Below are positions 38,485 through 47,754 of a stretch of 64,000 nt of DNA, one piece after another (within the stretch, counting starts at the first letter, position 1; each line of letters begins with the position of its first letter). The stretch covers positions 208,479 to 272,478 of the forward strand of contig JADJMG010000008.1 in the NCBI GenBank assembly GCA_016709725.1. Reading direction: 5' to 3'. Under the pieces are notes generated by a model that worked only from the letters and a program-made list of their open reading frames with translations, was not told where the DNA came from and ran no database searches. Both the position numbers and the translations under genes were made by a program. The DNA is from Bacteroidota bacterium. Lineage in GTDB: Bacteria; Bacteroidota; Bacteroidia; AKYH767-A; OLB10.

Positions 38485-39459
38485 CTATAATTGATTTCTA
38501 TTCAGAATGCTAATAATTAATTTCTTCACTGTTCCCATTTCTTCAGGTCGACTAGAAGCGACGAATAACGTTAAGGATGCCAAAGCATCGTTGCTTAAAA
38601 TGGGTTGTTGAAATTTATTAACCAACAAATTATTTCTTTCCAAGAAAAATAAAAAACAAGCTGCACCGATTCTCTTATTCCCATCTACAAATGAATGATT
38701 CTTAACAATAAGATATAAAAGCATCGCAGCTTTTTCCTCTAACCCAATATAGAATTCTTTACCATTAAAACTTTGTTCAATCAAGCGAACTGAACTTTCA
38801 AAACTACTGTCCTTTGGCTTAGCAAATACTTTCGAATTTATTGATAACTGCATTTTATTTATCAAATGAAAATAATCTTTTAATTTAGGATACTTGATCT
38901 TTGCTTCAGTTCTACTCGACTGATCTAACAATTCATTATCAAAATCCTCCAACAATGTTAGACCTTTAGCAAAAATTCGTAAAGATTTGCTATCAGAAAC
39001 ATTAACCTGTTCTTCAATTGCTCTACTTAATATTCTGATTCCAGTTTTCAAGTATTCTACTTGTTGCTGCTTTTCTAATAAGCGTCTTTCATTGATTGCA
39101 TATCCTTGCACCAAATATTCCTTTAATCTATTGGTAGCCCATTGACGAAATCGTGTACCAATTCTAGAATTCACTCGATATCCAACAGATATTATCGCAT
39201 CAAGATTATAATACTTTATCTTTCTCGATATCAACCGCTTGCCTTCCAATTGAACTACCGAGAAAAACTCGGTAGTTGACTTTTCCACTAACTCAAGATC
39301 CTTATAAATATTCAACAAATGCAATCCAATTGTATCGCTGTCCTTTTCAAATAATAAAGACATCATTTTCTGAGACATCCAAACTGAATCGTTTTTAAAA
39401 CTAACAACAATTTCAATTTGTAAATTACTAGTTTGATAAATTTCAATTTGATTTTTCAT
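38485..39459 (-). CDS. RhuM-Fic fusion protein
   Basis: The 324-residue protein joins an N-terminal RhuM-like part (residues 1-125; V-W-M-S-Q-K-M-M-S-L-L-F and F-R-Q-W-A-T-N-R-L-K-E-Y-L) to a C-terminal Fic domain. Its motif is H-S-F-V-D-G-N-K-R-I-G at 255-265, which fits H-x-F-x-D-G-N-K-R-x-G. Most such proteins attach AMP or phosphate to a target. No separate Phd/antitoxin gene is adjacent. RhuM proteins are associated with virulence and genomic islands. The frame is intact. It is separated from the helicase by 49 bases, same strand, but the spacing suggests separate units. Confidence 0.8.
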   Translation of the reverse strand: MKNQIEIYQTSNLQIEIVVSFKNDSVWMSQKMMSLLFEKDSDTIGLHLLNIYKDLELVEKSTTEFFSVVQLEGKRLISRKIKYYNLDAIISVGYRVNSRIGTRFRQWATNRLKEYLVQGYAINERRLLEKQQQVEYLKTGIRILSRAIEEQVNVSDSKSLRIFAKGLTLLEDFDNELLDQSSRTEAKIKYPKLKDYFHLINKMQLSINSKVFAKPKDSSFESSVRLIEQSFNGKEFYIGLEEKAAMLLYLIVKNHSFVDGNKRIGAACFLFFLERNNLLVNKFQQPILSNDALASLTLFVASSRPEEMGTVKKLIISILNRNQL

Positions 39460-39884
39460 TTACTCCCTTGAAGTAAAACCATCTACCCACAAAATCAACC
39501 AAAGGCACAATCTCTTCCTCCTAAATAATGAGGAAGAAGGAGAGGATACCCTACTTTGATTAATTAATCGAATTACAGATGATTCACTTTTTAAACTGTT
39601 TTGTTAAATTTTTATAAAAAATATTTTTATTATTTACTGACTTAATAAAAGGTGGTATATTCTTCTATCAAGGATGCAAATATAAATCAAAAATTACAAA
39701 TTCAAAATATTACCATCTAAAAATATTTAATAGTCCAAATAATAATAATTACATTTTTACCAAGTTTAGCACTAACATTGACTTGTACTGGATTTTATAT
39801 TAAATAAATAAGGACGATTTAGTTCAACGGATACCTGTTAAATAAATTTTAGTTTTAAATTAAGATTCTAGTCCTATATTACTT

Positions 39885-39915
39885 GTTACTTTCTTTTACG
39901 TGAAAAGAAAGTAAC
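39885..39915. repeat. 13-bp perfect inverted repeat, start of a dispersed-repeat-like block
   Basis: GTTACTTTCTTTT and AAAAGAAAGTAAC are exact complements around ACGTG. The following block to about 40075 is more GC-rich than its surroundings. I recall similar text in other Bacteroidota intergenic repeats, but this was not checked. Confidence 0.6.
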
Positions 39916-40110
39916 CAAAGAAAGCACGCCACCCAACACCAACCAATTTTTGCGGTTTCTGCTTTCTACTTTCTTTCGCAACCACTGAACAATCTTTTGT
40001 ACTATCTCTTTACTTCAACGGTTCAGCAAAAATCGGTTCGCGCTGTTGCGTGGACGGCCTCCGCACGGTTTCGAACGACATTACTGTTTATTAAAATTTA
40101 TAGCTCGAAT

Positions 40111-40153
40111 TATGCTTCCATTTATGCTTCCATTTATGCTTCCATTTATGCTT
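40111..40153. repeat. 12-bp tandem repeat, 3.6 copies
   Basis: TATGCTTCCATT repeats three full times from 40111, plus TATGCTT. Copies are identical, so copy number may vary between strains. Confidence 0.9.
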
Positions 40154-40220
40154 AAATAATTGGACTAAATATTATGTATTACTGGTATAATTTCATTTTC
40201 TACACTCATAATAGACATAA

Positions 40221-40257
40221 AAAAAACTCCGAATTAGCTTTAGCCAATTCGGAGTTT
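40221..40257 (-). terminator. terminator of the 40281-42458 protease gene
   Basis: AAACTCCGAATT and AATTCGGAGTTT form a 12-bp perfect stem with a 10-base loop, then eight Ts on minus. It lies 24 bases after the stop codon. Confidence 0.85.
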
Positions 40258-40280
40258 AATTATCCGTTTGCAAACGGATA

Positions 40281-42458
40281 TTATTTTTCTTTTTCCATTG
40301 TGAAATAATCGTTCATCGGATCGAGTACAAAATCGACCCAACCGTTGCCGTGTTTGTCACATTCTTCTTTTGATGGGAAATCGGTATGTTCCAAAACAAG
40401 ATCCGTTCCGGCGGGTACTCTTAAAAAGTAGACACCCGATAATCCAGGGTTTGCAATTTCTGCTTGAAAGGCACCTGCCTTTGCATCAAAGGAAGATGTA
40501 GAAACTATTCTTCCCGTTACATCCATCAATTCCATGCGCACATCTTGCGACTTTTCTAAATTCATTTTCACTTGAACATTACTCTTTGATGGATTAGGAA
40601 AAGCTTCGAAGTCGGACTGTAATGCTAACAAATCTTGAGAGCCAACGATTCCAGAAATATTAATATCATCTAAATAAATATTATTTCCATTTATATTTTT
40701 AAATTGAAACTTAAATTGAACATTAGGTTTACCAGAAATTGTACCTGAAATTAAATTAACAGTTACTGATGCCCATTCATTGGCAGTTGGAATAAAACTA
40801 TTTGTGGTATTGGGAGCGGTAGCCAAACCTGCTCCTTTCTTTCCAAAGCGCTGAGTCCATGTTTCACCGCAATTCGTGGAGTAAAACATATTCAACTCAG
40901 AACTATCGGAATTATTTTTAGAAGCGAATGCGTAACTAAATGTAAGTTGCGTTCCACTAACATTCGACAAATTAAATGAAGGAGTAATTACTTCATCGAT
41001 GCTTCCAGAATTGTTACCACTGTGATTTAATAACCGCAATGATTTAATTCCTGTAGCGGCTGCCGTAGTGGAAAGTGTCCAAGCATTATTATTGTTTGGA
41101 TTCTCTACTCTCCATCCACCACTCGGAAAAGAAATAGTTTCGAAACCTTCCGCATAAGGAACACTATTTACTCCAGGATTTGGCGATACTTCTACAATAT
41201 TGGTACGCGTAATAATATCCGTACCCGCTCCATTGGAAACGGCAAGTGTAACATTATAAATTCCCGGAGTGGTGTACATAACGGTAGGGTTAGCCGAAGT
41301 ATCGGTAGCTGGTGTTCCGCCTTGAAAGGTCCATACACGTGATGTCACTTCACCATTCCATGAAAGATCCTTAAAAGTTAAAGATGATCCGGCACATACA
41401 CCTCGCTTCAGGTTATTAAAATCGGCAGTAGGTACACAGGTTTGAATGGTTCTACCAATTTCTGTTCCGGTAGCTAACCAGTTACTAAGAGTAGATAAAT
41501 TATCTCTTCCTCCAGTTGGCGAATTTAAAGCTGCATGCATAGCATCCTTTTGACCCTCTGTAAACATATAATGACAAGCAGCATAGTCCATGTAATTTTG
41601 AACATTATCAATGGCACCACAAGTTGATTGAGCCGTGTTACAAGTAAAATTTGCAGTGCCGATGGTATTGGGTGTATCGCCAATTCCATCATCTACACTA
41701 CAATTACTTGCTAAACCAGGGCTATTGGTAGATCCCCATGTATGCGGAAGATCGAGCCAATGTCCTACTTCATGCGTTAAAGAACGTTCTGTATAATTAG
41801 ATCCATTTGAAGTTCCTATTCCACCTACGTAATCATGACGCATCACTACACCATCAATGTTAGCACTAATTCCAGGATAGTAAGCATAACCTGCGGCACC
41901 ACTTGCAATATTTTGAACCACCCAAATATTGAAATACTGATTCGAAGGCCAATCTATTAAAGCTTTCACATTATCCCCTGCAGAAGAGGTGAGTGTTGAA
42001 TACGTTCTTGTAATTCCATCTGTACAATTACCAAATGGATCAAGATTAGCGAGCACCAATTCAATTTCACAATTCGCAAAAATGGGTTGAAACAGTGGAA
42101 TCACTTGTCCAGTGTCGCTATTCAGTTTTTGAAAACTTAAATTCATCAACTCCATCCCATCTAAAATTTGCGCTTTGCTGATGTTCTCTGTCCCATAACG
42201 ATGAATGACATGAAACACTACGGGGATACGATAGGATATAACCCCTGTACTTGAAACTCCTTTTTTTGCAGCAGGAGATGTTGTAAATAATTTTCTGAAT
42301 GATCGCAACTGGGCATTTCTTTCAGCAGCCCCTGGATCATTTTTAATTGCTTCCAACCACATTACATCGGTATCGCAAGTACGATACATATTTTGCTGAC
42401 CGAAACTAAAATGTGTGGTAGCGAAAAGTAAGAAGATGCCAACGAGTATTTTTTTCAT
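40281..42458 (-). CDS. M43-family secreted metalloprotease with PKD domain, paralogue 1
   Basis: The 725-residue protein has a signal peptide (to about 20) and an M43 pappalysin-type domain. The zinc site is H-E-V-G-H-W-L-D-L-P-H: H229, E230, H233 and H239. An Asp stands where the usual Gly is. A PKD domain follows at about 345-430 (T-F-Q-G-G-T-P-A-T-D), then a jelly-roll/MAM-like region with a Y-L-D-D-I-N-I-S-G strand (about 440-610). The end has F-P-N-P-S and G-V-Y-F-L-R-V as in T9SS sorting domains, but the last 35 residues (...T-M-E-K-E-K) do not fit. It is probably exported and cuts proteins outside the cell. A terminator follows. Confidence 0.85.
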   Translation of the reverse strand: MKKILVGIFLLFATTHFSFGQQNMYRTCDTDVMWLEAIKNDPGAAERNAQLRSFRKLFTTSPAAKKGVSSTGVISYRIPVVFHVIHRYGTENISKAQILDGMELMNLSFQKLNSDTGQVIPLFQPIFANCEIELVLANLDPFGNCTDGITRTYSTLTSSAGDNVKALIDWPSNQYFNIWVVQNIASGAAGYAYYPGISANIDGVVMRHDYVGGIGTSNGSNYTERSLTHEVGHWLDLPHTWGSTNSPGLASNCSVDDGIGDTPNTIGTANFTCNTAQSTCGAIDNVQNYMDYAACHYMFTEGQKDAMHAALNSPTGGRDNLSTLSNWLATGTEIGRTIQTCVPTADFNNLKRGVCAGSSLTFKDLSWNGEVTSRVWTFQGGTPATDTSANPTVMYTTPGIYNVTLAVSNGAGTDIITRTNIVEVSPNPGVNSVPYAEGFETISFPSGGWRVENPNNNNAWTLSTTAAATGIKSLRLLNHSGNNSGSIDEVITPSFNLSNVSGTQLTFSYAFASKNNSDSSELNMFYSTNCGETWTQRFGKKGAGLATAPNTTNSFIPTANEWASVTVNLISGTISGKPNVQFKFQFKNINGNNIYLDDINISGIVGSQDLLALQSDFEAFPNPSKSNVQVKMNLEKSQDVRMELMDVTGRIVSTSSFDAKAGAFQAEIANPGLSGVYFLRVPAGTDLVLEHTDFPSKEECDKHGNGWVDFVLDPMNDYFTMEKEK

Positions 42459-42525
42459 TATTATTTTGTTTTTATTTAGAATACGTAAATACTTTTATTC
42501 AAGTATTGTATGCTCATTTAATAAA

Positions 42526-42556
42526 TTGCGCCCGCAGAGATCCTCTACGAGCGCAA
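42526..42556 (-). terminator. terminator of the 42580-44679 protease gene
   Basis: On minus, TTGCGCTCGTAGAG pairs with CTCTGCGGGCGCAA (two G-U pairs) around a three-base loop, followed by TTTATT. It lies 24 bases after the stop and separates the two tandem proteases, so each has its own unit. Confidence 0.75.
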
Positions 42557-42579
42557 CCATAATTAATATTTACTTTCAA

Positions 42580-44679
42580 TTAATTTATAACTACTCTCTT
42601 GGTCACTGAATGATCACCAAAAGTTAAACGCACCATATAAACACCTTTTTCAAGATCTGAACTCATGGTATATTGATGATCTCCTACAGTAAAATAATCT
42701 TTAAAAGAACTTACTGTTCTTCCTTGAACATCTAATACATCAATGATCACATCACTAGGATTCGTTACATTAAAATCAACATACGTTGCCGCCTTACTTG
42801 GATTTGGATAAATCACAACATTAGAATTCTGTGCATTTATTTCATTCACACCAACGATTCCGGATAAGTTGATATCATCGATATAAATATTATTTCCAGT
42901 ATCATAAGAGAATTCGAAACGGAAACGAATATTTGGTTTTGTTGAAATGGAAGTAGCTGATAAATTTATTGATTCAGTTCTCCACTGACTAGCACTTGGC
43001 AAGAAGTCACTATTTACAGGGGCTGCTGTTGTTTGTAACGGTAAACCTGCTTTAGTGTATCTAGGTGTCCAAGTTTGTCCACAATTAGCAGAATAATAAA
43101 CAACCAATTTATCGTTGTTGGTGAAGGTGGCGTTCTTTGTTGCATAGGCCAATTTAAAGGACAAAATGGTTCCCGTTACATTTGTTAAGTCAAATGCACT
43201 GGTTACAAATTCATCAGGACCTTTATCAGCACCTTGGTAAGTATACAAATTAAGTGAGTACTGTCCTGTTGCAGCAGCTGCATTATTTACATCCCAAAAA
43301 GTTCCGCCATTAGCATCATACATATGCCAATCATTGGCCGTAGGAAATACACCAGATTCAAAACCTTCACTCAAAGGAAACGTAGAATTAGCTACGACGT
43401 TAGGGCTTACTGTCACCATTCCAACTGCAGTTTTTGTATTTGTTCCAGCAGCATTTGTCACAGATAAAATTACATCATACGTTCCAGGAGTAGAATAAAC
43501 TACTGATGGGTTAGCAGAAGTATCGGTAGCTGGTGTACCTCCAGGGAACGTCCAAACTCTACCCGTTGCATCTCCACCCCATGAGGCATTAAAAAATTGA
43601 ACAAAGCCACCTTCACATATAAACTTAGGACGGTCGGCAAAATCTGCTCTAGGAGTACATAAAACTGCGGGAGTACCATCGGTACCTGTAAAAGTCAAAT
43701 TCCCTGGTGACCACAAATTGTTTCTGTTACTTACTGTGGAAGACAGTGCTGCATTCATGCGTGCAGATTGACCAGCAGAAAACATGTTTTGACAACCACC
43801 AGTAGTATAATCCATATAGTTCGTAAACATATCACCGTTAGGAGCACTTCCCGCACAAGCTGAAATATGTGGCCATGTAGGACAAATAGATAAGTTGGCC
43901 TCATAATGTGTAGGGGTATCGGATACAAGGTCACTACCACAAGTAGCATCACCCCATATATGGCGTAAGTTTAACCAATGTCCAACTTCATGCGTTGAAG
44001 TACGACCTGCATCGCTTGTAGAAGCCGTTCCGATAGTTCCCATAAAATCATGTTTAATAACCACTCCATCAGTAGCGGCAGGACCAGTTCCAGGGAATTG
44101 AGCAAAACCGATTACTTGTCCGGGACTACCACCAGAATTTTCGATGCTACTCACGATCCACATGTTTAAATACTTATCGCTTGGCCAGTAGATCAATGAT
44201 TTTACATTATTACGAGCATTATAAGTAAGTGGTGAATACACACGATTGATTCCATCAGTACAATTACCGCTTGGATCCAATTGCGCCATTCTAAACTCAA
44301 TATTAGTAACACCCGCTAACGGTTTAAACACGGCTGGAGTGTTTACCGAATCTGCATTCAAATAATTATAATCTTCATTCAATACACGAATCTGATCTAA
44401 TATTTGAGCTTTCGAAATATTTTCAGGACCGCCATAGTGTATCACATGTACTACTACTGGAATCACTCGATTCACTTGTGTAGCACGATTTGTAGATTGC
44501 GATTGTGAATTAATATAATTCTGAGTCCAATCTTCTAAATCTTGTCTGCTTTTTAAGATGGATGGGTCTTTCGCTGCAGCTTCCTGAAACATAATTTCAG
44601 TTAAACATTTCTCTTGCGCTTGAACAGTGCTAAAGCATGATGCGATAGCAAGGCCTGCGATTACTAAAATTTTTTTCAT
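42580..44679 (-). CDS. M43-family secreted metalloprotease with T9SS domain, paralogue 2
   Basis: The 699-residue protein has the same layout as paralogue 1: signal peptide (about 1-21), M43 domain with H-E-V-G-H-W-L-N-L-R-H (H230, E231, H234, H240), PKD domain (T-F-P-G-G-T-P-A-T-D) and jelly-roll region. It ends with a regular T9SS domain: V-V-I-Y-P-N-P-S-K-A, V-L-D-V-Q-G-R, G-V-Y-M-V-R-L and a basic tail K-R-V-V-I-N. Asn replaces Gly in the zinc site, as in many bacterial members. The two genes clearly arose by duplication. It is probably secreted and cell-surface attached. The frame is intact. Confidence 0.9.
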   Translation of the reverse strand: MKKILVIAGLAIASCFSTVQAQEKCLTEIMFQEAAAKDPSILKSRQDLEDWTQNYINSQSQSTNRATQVNRVIPVVVHVIHYGGPENISKAQILDQIRVLNEDYNYLNADSVNTPAVFKPLAGVTNIEFRMAQLDPSGNCTDGINRVYSPLTYNARNNVKSLIYWPSDKYLNMWIVSSIENSGGSPGQVIGFAQFPGTGPAATDGVVIKHDFMGTIGTASTSDAGRTSTHEVGHWLNLRHIWGDATCGSDLVSDTPTHYEANLSICPTWPHISACAGSAPNGDMFTNYMDYTTGGCQNMFSAGQSARMNAALSSTVSNRNNLWSPGNLTFTGTDGTPAVLCTPRADFADRPKFICEGGFVQFFNASWGGDATGRVWTFPGGTPATDTSANPSVVYSTPGTYDVILSVTNAAGTNTKTAVGMVTVSPNVVANSTFPLSEGFESGVFPTANDWHMYDANGGTFWDVNNAAAATGQYSLNLYTYQGADKGPDEFVTSAFDLTNVTGTILSFKLAYATKNATFTNNDKLVVYYSANCGQTWTPRYTKAGLPLQTTAAPVNSDFLPSASQWRTESINLSATSISTKPNIRFRFEFSYDTGNNIYIDDINLSGIVGVNEINAQNSNVVIYPNPSKAATYVDFNVTNPSDVIIDVLDVQGRTVSSFKDYFTVGDHQYTMSSDLEKGVYMVRLTFGDHSVTKRVVIN

Positions 44680-44825
44680 TCGGTTTTAATTAATTTTTGT
44701 TTTGGAATACTAAGTTACGAAAATCAAACGCTAAATTCACAATTGGGATTAAACTAAAGAATTCAGATAAGGAGAGCGAAAATACAAAATCAATTGAAAG
44801 TGAAAGCTATAATTCCCAAAAAATC

Positions 44826-44861
44826 AAAGCCCTTCTTGGAATTTTCTTCCAGAAGGGCTTT
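44826..44861 (-). terminator. terminator of the DUF349 gene
   Basis: AAAGCCCTTCT and AGAAGGGCTTT form a perfect 11-bp stem. On minus it is followed by TTTGATTTTTT. It lies 35 bases after the stop codon. Confidence 0.75.
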
Positions 44862-44895
44862 TAGGACTCATTATTTTACAATATTATGATGCTTT

Positions 44896-46929
44896 TCAGG
44901 CATTTTTCAATTCATTTAGTCGAACTTTCAATTTATTAATCTCCTCTTTCGCCTGTTGAATCTTACTTTCATACTCTTCTCTCAAAGCAGAGGCATTTTT
45001 AGAGTTGGCAAAGAATCCGAGGTTGTTTTCCCATAATTGAACTTCGCCCGCGAGCTTAGACACCTTGCTGCTTAAATTCCTTTGCTCCTCATTTCCACCA
45101 CTTTCTGTAGCTGGACGATAAGATCTCTCACCTCTTCCACCCGCTCTTTCCGGGCGATCACCACGCTCAGGGCGATCAGGGCGATCAGTTCTTTTGAAAG
45201 ATTGGCGATATTCGGGCGTCGACTTCAATGCATCAAAGTGAACTTGAATAGCTGCTCTAAAACGTTGCTGAATATCGTCTTTTTGTTTCATGGGTACTAA
45301 GCCAATTTCAGTGAATTTACGCTGAAAAGCTTTTAACTGCTCAAGTGCTTCATTAGGATCCGCATTCACTTCTAACTTTTCCACTTCGGCAATCAATGCG
45401 TTTTTTAATTCTAGATTGCCAGCTTGTGCATTATCCTGATCGGAGAAATGCGCAGTTTTACGCGTGAAGAAAGCGTCGCATGCTTCTTTAAAGCGGTGCC
45501 AAATTTTTTCATTTTTATCTCCTGCAGGACCAATTTTTTTCCACTCTTGTTGTAGACGAATAAGTTCTTGTGCTGTATTTTTCCAAGCATCACTTTCTTT
45601 TAAACTTTCTGCTTGAATGCATAACTCAGTTTTTTGTTGCAAGTTAGCAGCGTACTCTTGTTTCTTCTGCTTGTAGAAATCATCTTTATTCTTGAAGAAT
45701 TGGTCGCAGGTAGCTTTAAACTTATTCCAAATTGAATCATTATGTTCCTTACCAGCAGGACCAATTTTTCTCCACTCTGTTTGTAACTCTAACAATTTTT
45801 TCAATCCCGCTTGCCACTGTTGATGGTTTGCGAATTGATCTTTGATGATTTCTTCAGCCGAAGCAATCAGTGCGTTTTTATCTGCAAAATTCTTTTCGAA
45901 GAATTCCTTTTGCGAATCGATATAACTGCGTTTGTTATCATAAACTTTATCGACAGCTGCCTTAAATCGCACCCAAATTTCCGTTCTTTTCTCTCGAGAA
46001 ACCGCACCTACTTCGCGCCATTTAATTTGCAACGTTTGCATGTCCTGCAACGCCTTGTTTAAAGAAGGCTCTAGCAATAACTCTTCTGCTTTTTCGCAGA
46101 GATGCATTTTCATCTCGAGATTTTTTTTCATCTCAAGGTCTTGCAACTCACGATTCAATCGAATGAATTCATAAAAACGATCACAATACAATTTGTAGGT
46201 CATCCACAAATCATTCACATTTTGCGGTGGCACTGGACCTACCCCTCTCCACTTTGCTTGTAACTCATGAAATTCATTAAAAGCTTTGGACATGTCTTCT
46301 TCTGTTTGCAAAATATTCTTCATCTGCAAAAGAATTTCATTCTTCACTTTTAAATTGGTAGATCGAATTTTCTCTTGACCCAAAATAAATTCGGAGCGAC
46401 GCTTTTGAAAAATTTTATAAGCATCAAAAAACTTTTCTTCGAGTGTATCTTTATAATCAAACTCTTCTTTGATTCCGCCGGCTTCAATAAATGCCGCGTA
46501 AGCAATATCTCTTTCTTGATTAAAAATTGCTTGAAAAGAATCACGAGCCGCTTGAACTCTATTCTTTACTGCATTTACATCATTTTCTTTGCTAAAAGCA
46601 TCCATGCGAGTCACCAAATCTTCTTTCGACATTTGGCCAAAATCTTCGGCGGGCTCTGCTTCTAACTCTTCATGACTTTCATCCGTCACGATGATGTGAA
46701 CCTCTTCTTCGTGATGGTCGTCATTGTGAGCAACTGAAGCTTCTGGAGCAACTGGAGCTTCTGCAATAACCTCCACTACAGGTTCTTTATTTTCATTGGA
46801 ATCCTGAACGGGAGTATCCAATACTTCCTGACTTTCAGATGATTCATTAATTTGAGGGGCTGAATTCTCAGCCAAGGTGTCCGAAGGCTTTTGCTCTTCA
46901 GGATTCACCGGAGTGCTATCCATGTTCAT
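44896..46929 (-). CDS. DUF349-repeat protein
   Basis: This 677-residue cytosolic protein has an acidic disordered N-terminus (1-115, Glu/Pro rich), then about five helical DUF349 repeats of about 70 residues, each with a W-R/K-x-x-G-P/A-V signature (K-W-R-G-V-G-P-V, K-W-R-E-V-G-A-V, E-W-R-K-I-G-P-A, E-W-K-K-I-G-P-A). A basic R-P-E/D-R-P repeat and a C-terminal coiled coil follow. Bacteroidota carry long versions; its role is unknown. It has a very good promoter and a 5' hairpin, and a terminator. It is intact and stands alone. Confidence 0.85.
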   Translation of the reverse strand: MNMDSTPVNPEEQKPSDTLAENSAPQINESSESQEVLDTPVQDSNENKEPVVEVIAEAPVAPEASVAHNDDHHEEEVHIIVTDESHEELEAEPAEDFGQMSKEDLVTRMDAFSKENDVNAVKNRVQAARDSFQAIFNQERDIAYAAFIEAGGIKEEFDYKDTLEEKFFDAYKIFQKRRSEFILGQEKIRSTNLKVKNEILLQMKNILQTEEDMSKAFNEFHELQAKWRGVGPVPPQNVNDLWMTYKLYCDRFYEFIRLNRELQDLEMKKNLEMKMHLCEKAEELLLEPSLNKALQDMQTLQIKWREVGAVSREKRTEIWVRFKAAVDKVYDNKRSYIDSQKEFFEKNFADKNALIASAEEIIKDQFANHQQWQAGLKKLLELQTEWRKIGPAGKEHNDSIWNKFKATCDQFFKNKDDFYKQKKQEYAANLQQKTELCIQAESLKESDAWKNTAQELIRLQQEWKKIGPAGDKNEKIWHRFKEACDAFFTRKTAHFSDQDNAQAGNLELKNALIAEVEKLEVNADPNEALEQLKAFQRKFTEIGLVPMKQKDDIQQRFRAAIQVHFDALKSTPEYRQSFKRTDRPDRPERGDRPERAGGRGERSYRPATESGGNEEQRNLSSKVSKLAGEVQLWENNLGFFANSKNASALREEYESKIQQAKEEINKLKVRLNELKNA

Positions 46930-47006
46930 ACGTTAGATCTGTTTGTCCGCAGACAAACCAAGGGGTCCTTACTGTTTAATTATGTTAGTTGTATAATGCT
47001 TGCCGT

Positions 47007-47035
47007 AAAAAAAGGCTCCCATTTATTGGAGAGCC
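47007..47035 (-). terminator. leader hairpin with T run, possible attenuator
   Basis: On minus, GGCTC-TCCA-ataaa-TGG-GAGCC is followed by TTTTTTT. It begins about six bases after the -7 box and about 80 bases before the DUF349 start, so it lies in the first bases of the leader. A terminator there would stop most transcripts unless bypassed. Confidence 0.55.
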
Positions 47036-47040
47036 GAAGA

Positions 47041-47071
47041 CAAATATAAGGCAATAAAAAAGTGAAAGCAA
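47041..47071 (-). promoter_or_regulatory. DUF349 gene promoter
   Basis: On minus: TTGC, 19 bases, TATATTTG. The -7 box is an exact match to TAnnTTTG and the spacing is right for the Bacteroidota primary sigma factor. Confidence 0.6.
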
Positions 47072-47297
47072 GCGATATTTTATTCAAGCCCAAAAAAATC
47101 ATGATTTTATTACAAAATAGTAATGTTTATCGTCTTTTCTGTTGAGTTTGGGGTAGATGGTTGTATTCAAAAAAACAATATCGTCTTCCAATTCCTTGTT
47201 ATTGTAATCGATAAATTTTATTTCGGTAGATGGATGAATCCTATTATTTTTACTTTATCATCTTGATGGGTTTATTTCATTTAATAAAACAATAACA

Positions 47298-47657
47298 ATG
47301 AAAACAAAAAAATACTTGAATGTGGATGAGTACCTACTTGACTTTCCTACCTCCACACAAACGCTATTAAAAGATATAAGAAATACCATTACAAAAGCAG
47401 CTCCTAAAGCAACCGAAGGAATTAGTTATAATATGCCGTCATATAAATTCAATGGAAAACCTGTAGTCTATTTTGCAGGATATAAAAATCATATTGGATT
47501 GTATGCAACACCCAGCGGACACGCAGAATTTTCGAAAGAACTATCAAAATACAAACAAGGAAAAGGATCGGTGCAATTTCCGTTGAATGAAAAAATGCCA
47601 CTTGCTTTAATTTCAAAAATTGTAAAGTTTAGAATGGAGCTTTTGAAAAGCTACTAG
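47298..47657 (+). CDS. DUF1801-family protein
   Basis: This intact 119-residue protein matches DUF1801, related to the Fra/YdhG iron-chaperone fold: S-Y-N-M-P-S-Y-K-F-N-G-K-P-V, V-Y-F-A-G-Y-K-N-H-I-G-L-Y and a helix with a final basic region (K-F-R-M-E-L-L). Members are labelled iron chaperones on limited evidence. The protein is cytosolic. It has no close partner genes. A T-G-C-T-A-G repeat follows its stop. Family is clear, function open. Confidence 0.78.
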   Translation: MKTKKYLNVDEYLLDFPTSTQTLLKDIRNTITKAAPKATEGISYNMPSYKFNGKPVVYFAGYKNHIGLYATPSGHAEFSKELSKYKQGKGSVQFPLNEKMPLALISKIVKFRMELLKSY

Positions 47658-47695
47658 CTGCTAGCTTCTGGCTGCTAGAAGAAGCTAGAAGCTAG
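47658..47695. repeat. TAGCTGCTAG/GAAGCTAGAA repeat
   Basis: Overlapping CTAGC and TTCTGG/AAGCTAGA pieces form imperfect inverted and direct repeats right after the DUF1801 stop. Similar CTAGCTACTGG text lies at 62650-62690. Confidence 0.6.
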
Positions 47696-47754
47696 AATTT
47701 ATTTTTAAATCGGAAACATTAAGAAGCAAAAAGTATTATAGAGATCGTAAAAAA

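Larger units (their letters stand above)
39460..40220. other. non-coding region with a hairpin and tandem repeat
   Basis: No gene is seen in 761 bases. It holds a 13-bp perfect inverted repeat (39885-39915), then a C-rich segment that continues GCACGCCACCCAACACCAA, and a 12-bp tandem repeat (40111-40153). The C-rich part has a GC content unlike the AT-rich flanks, which fits a dispersed repeat element. Confidence 0.6.

Noticed and set aside
40111..40153. CRISPR-like array
   Set aside because: A 12-bp tandem repeat with no spacers.
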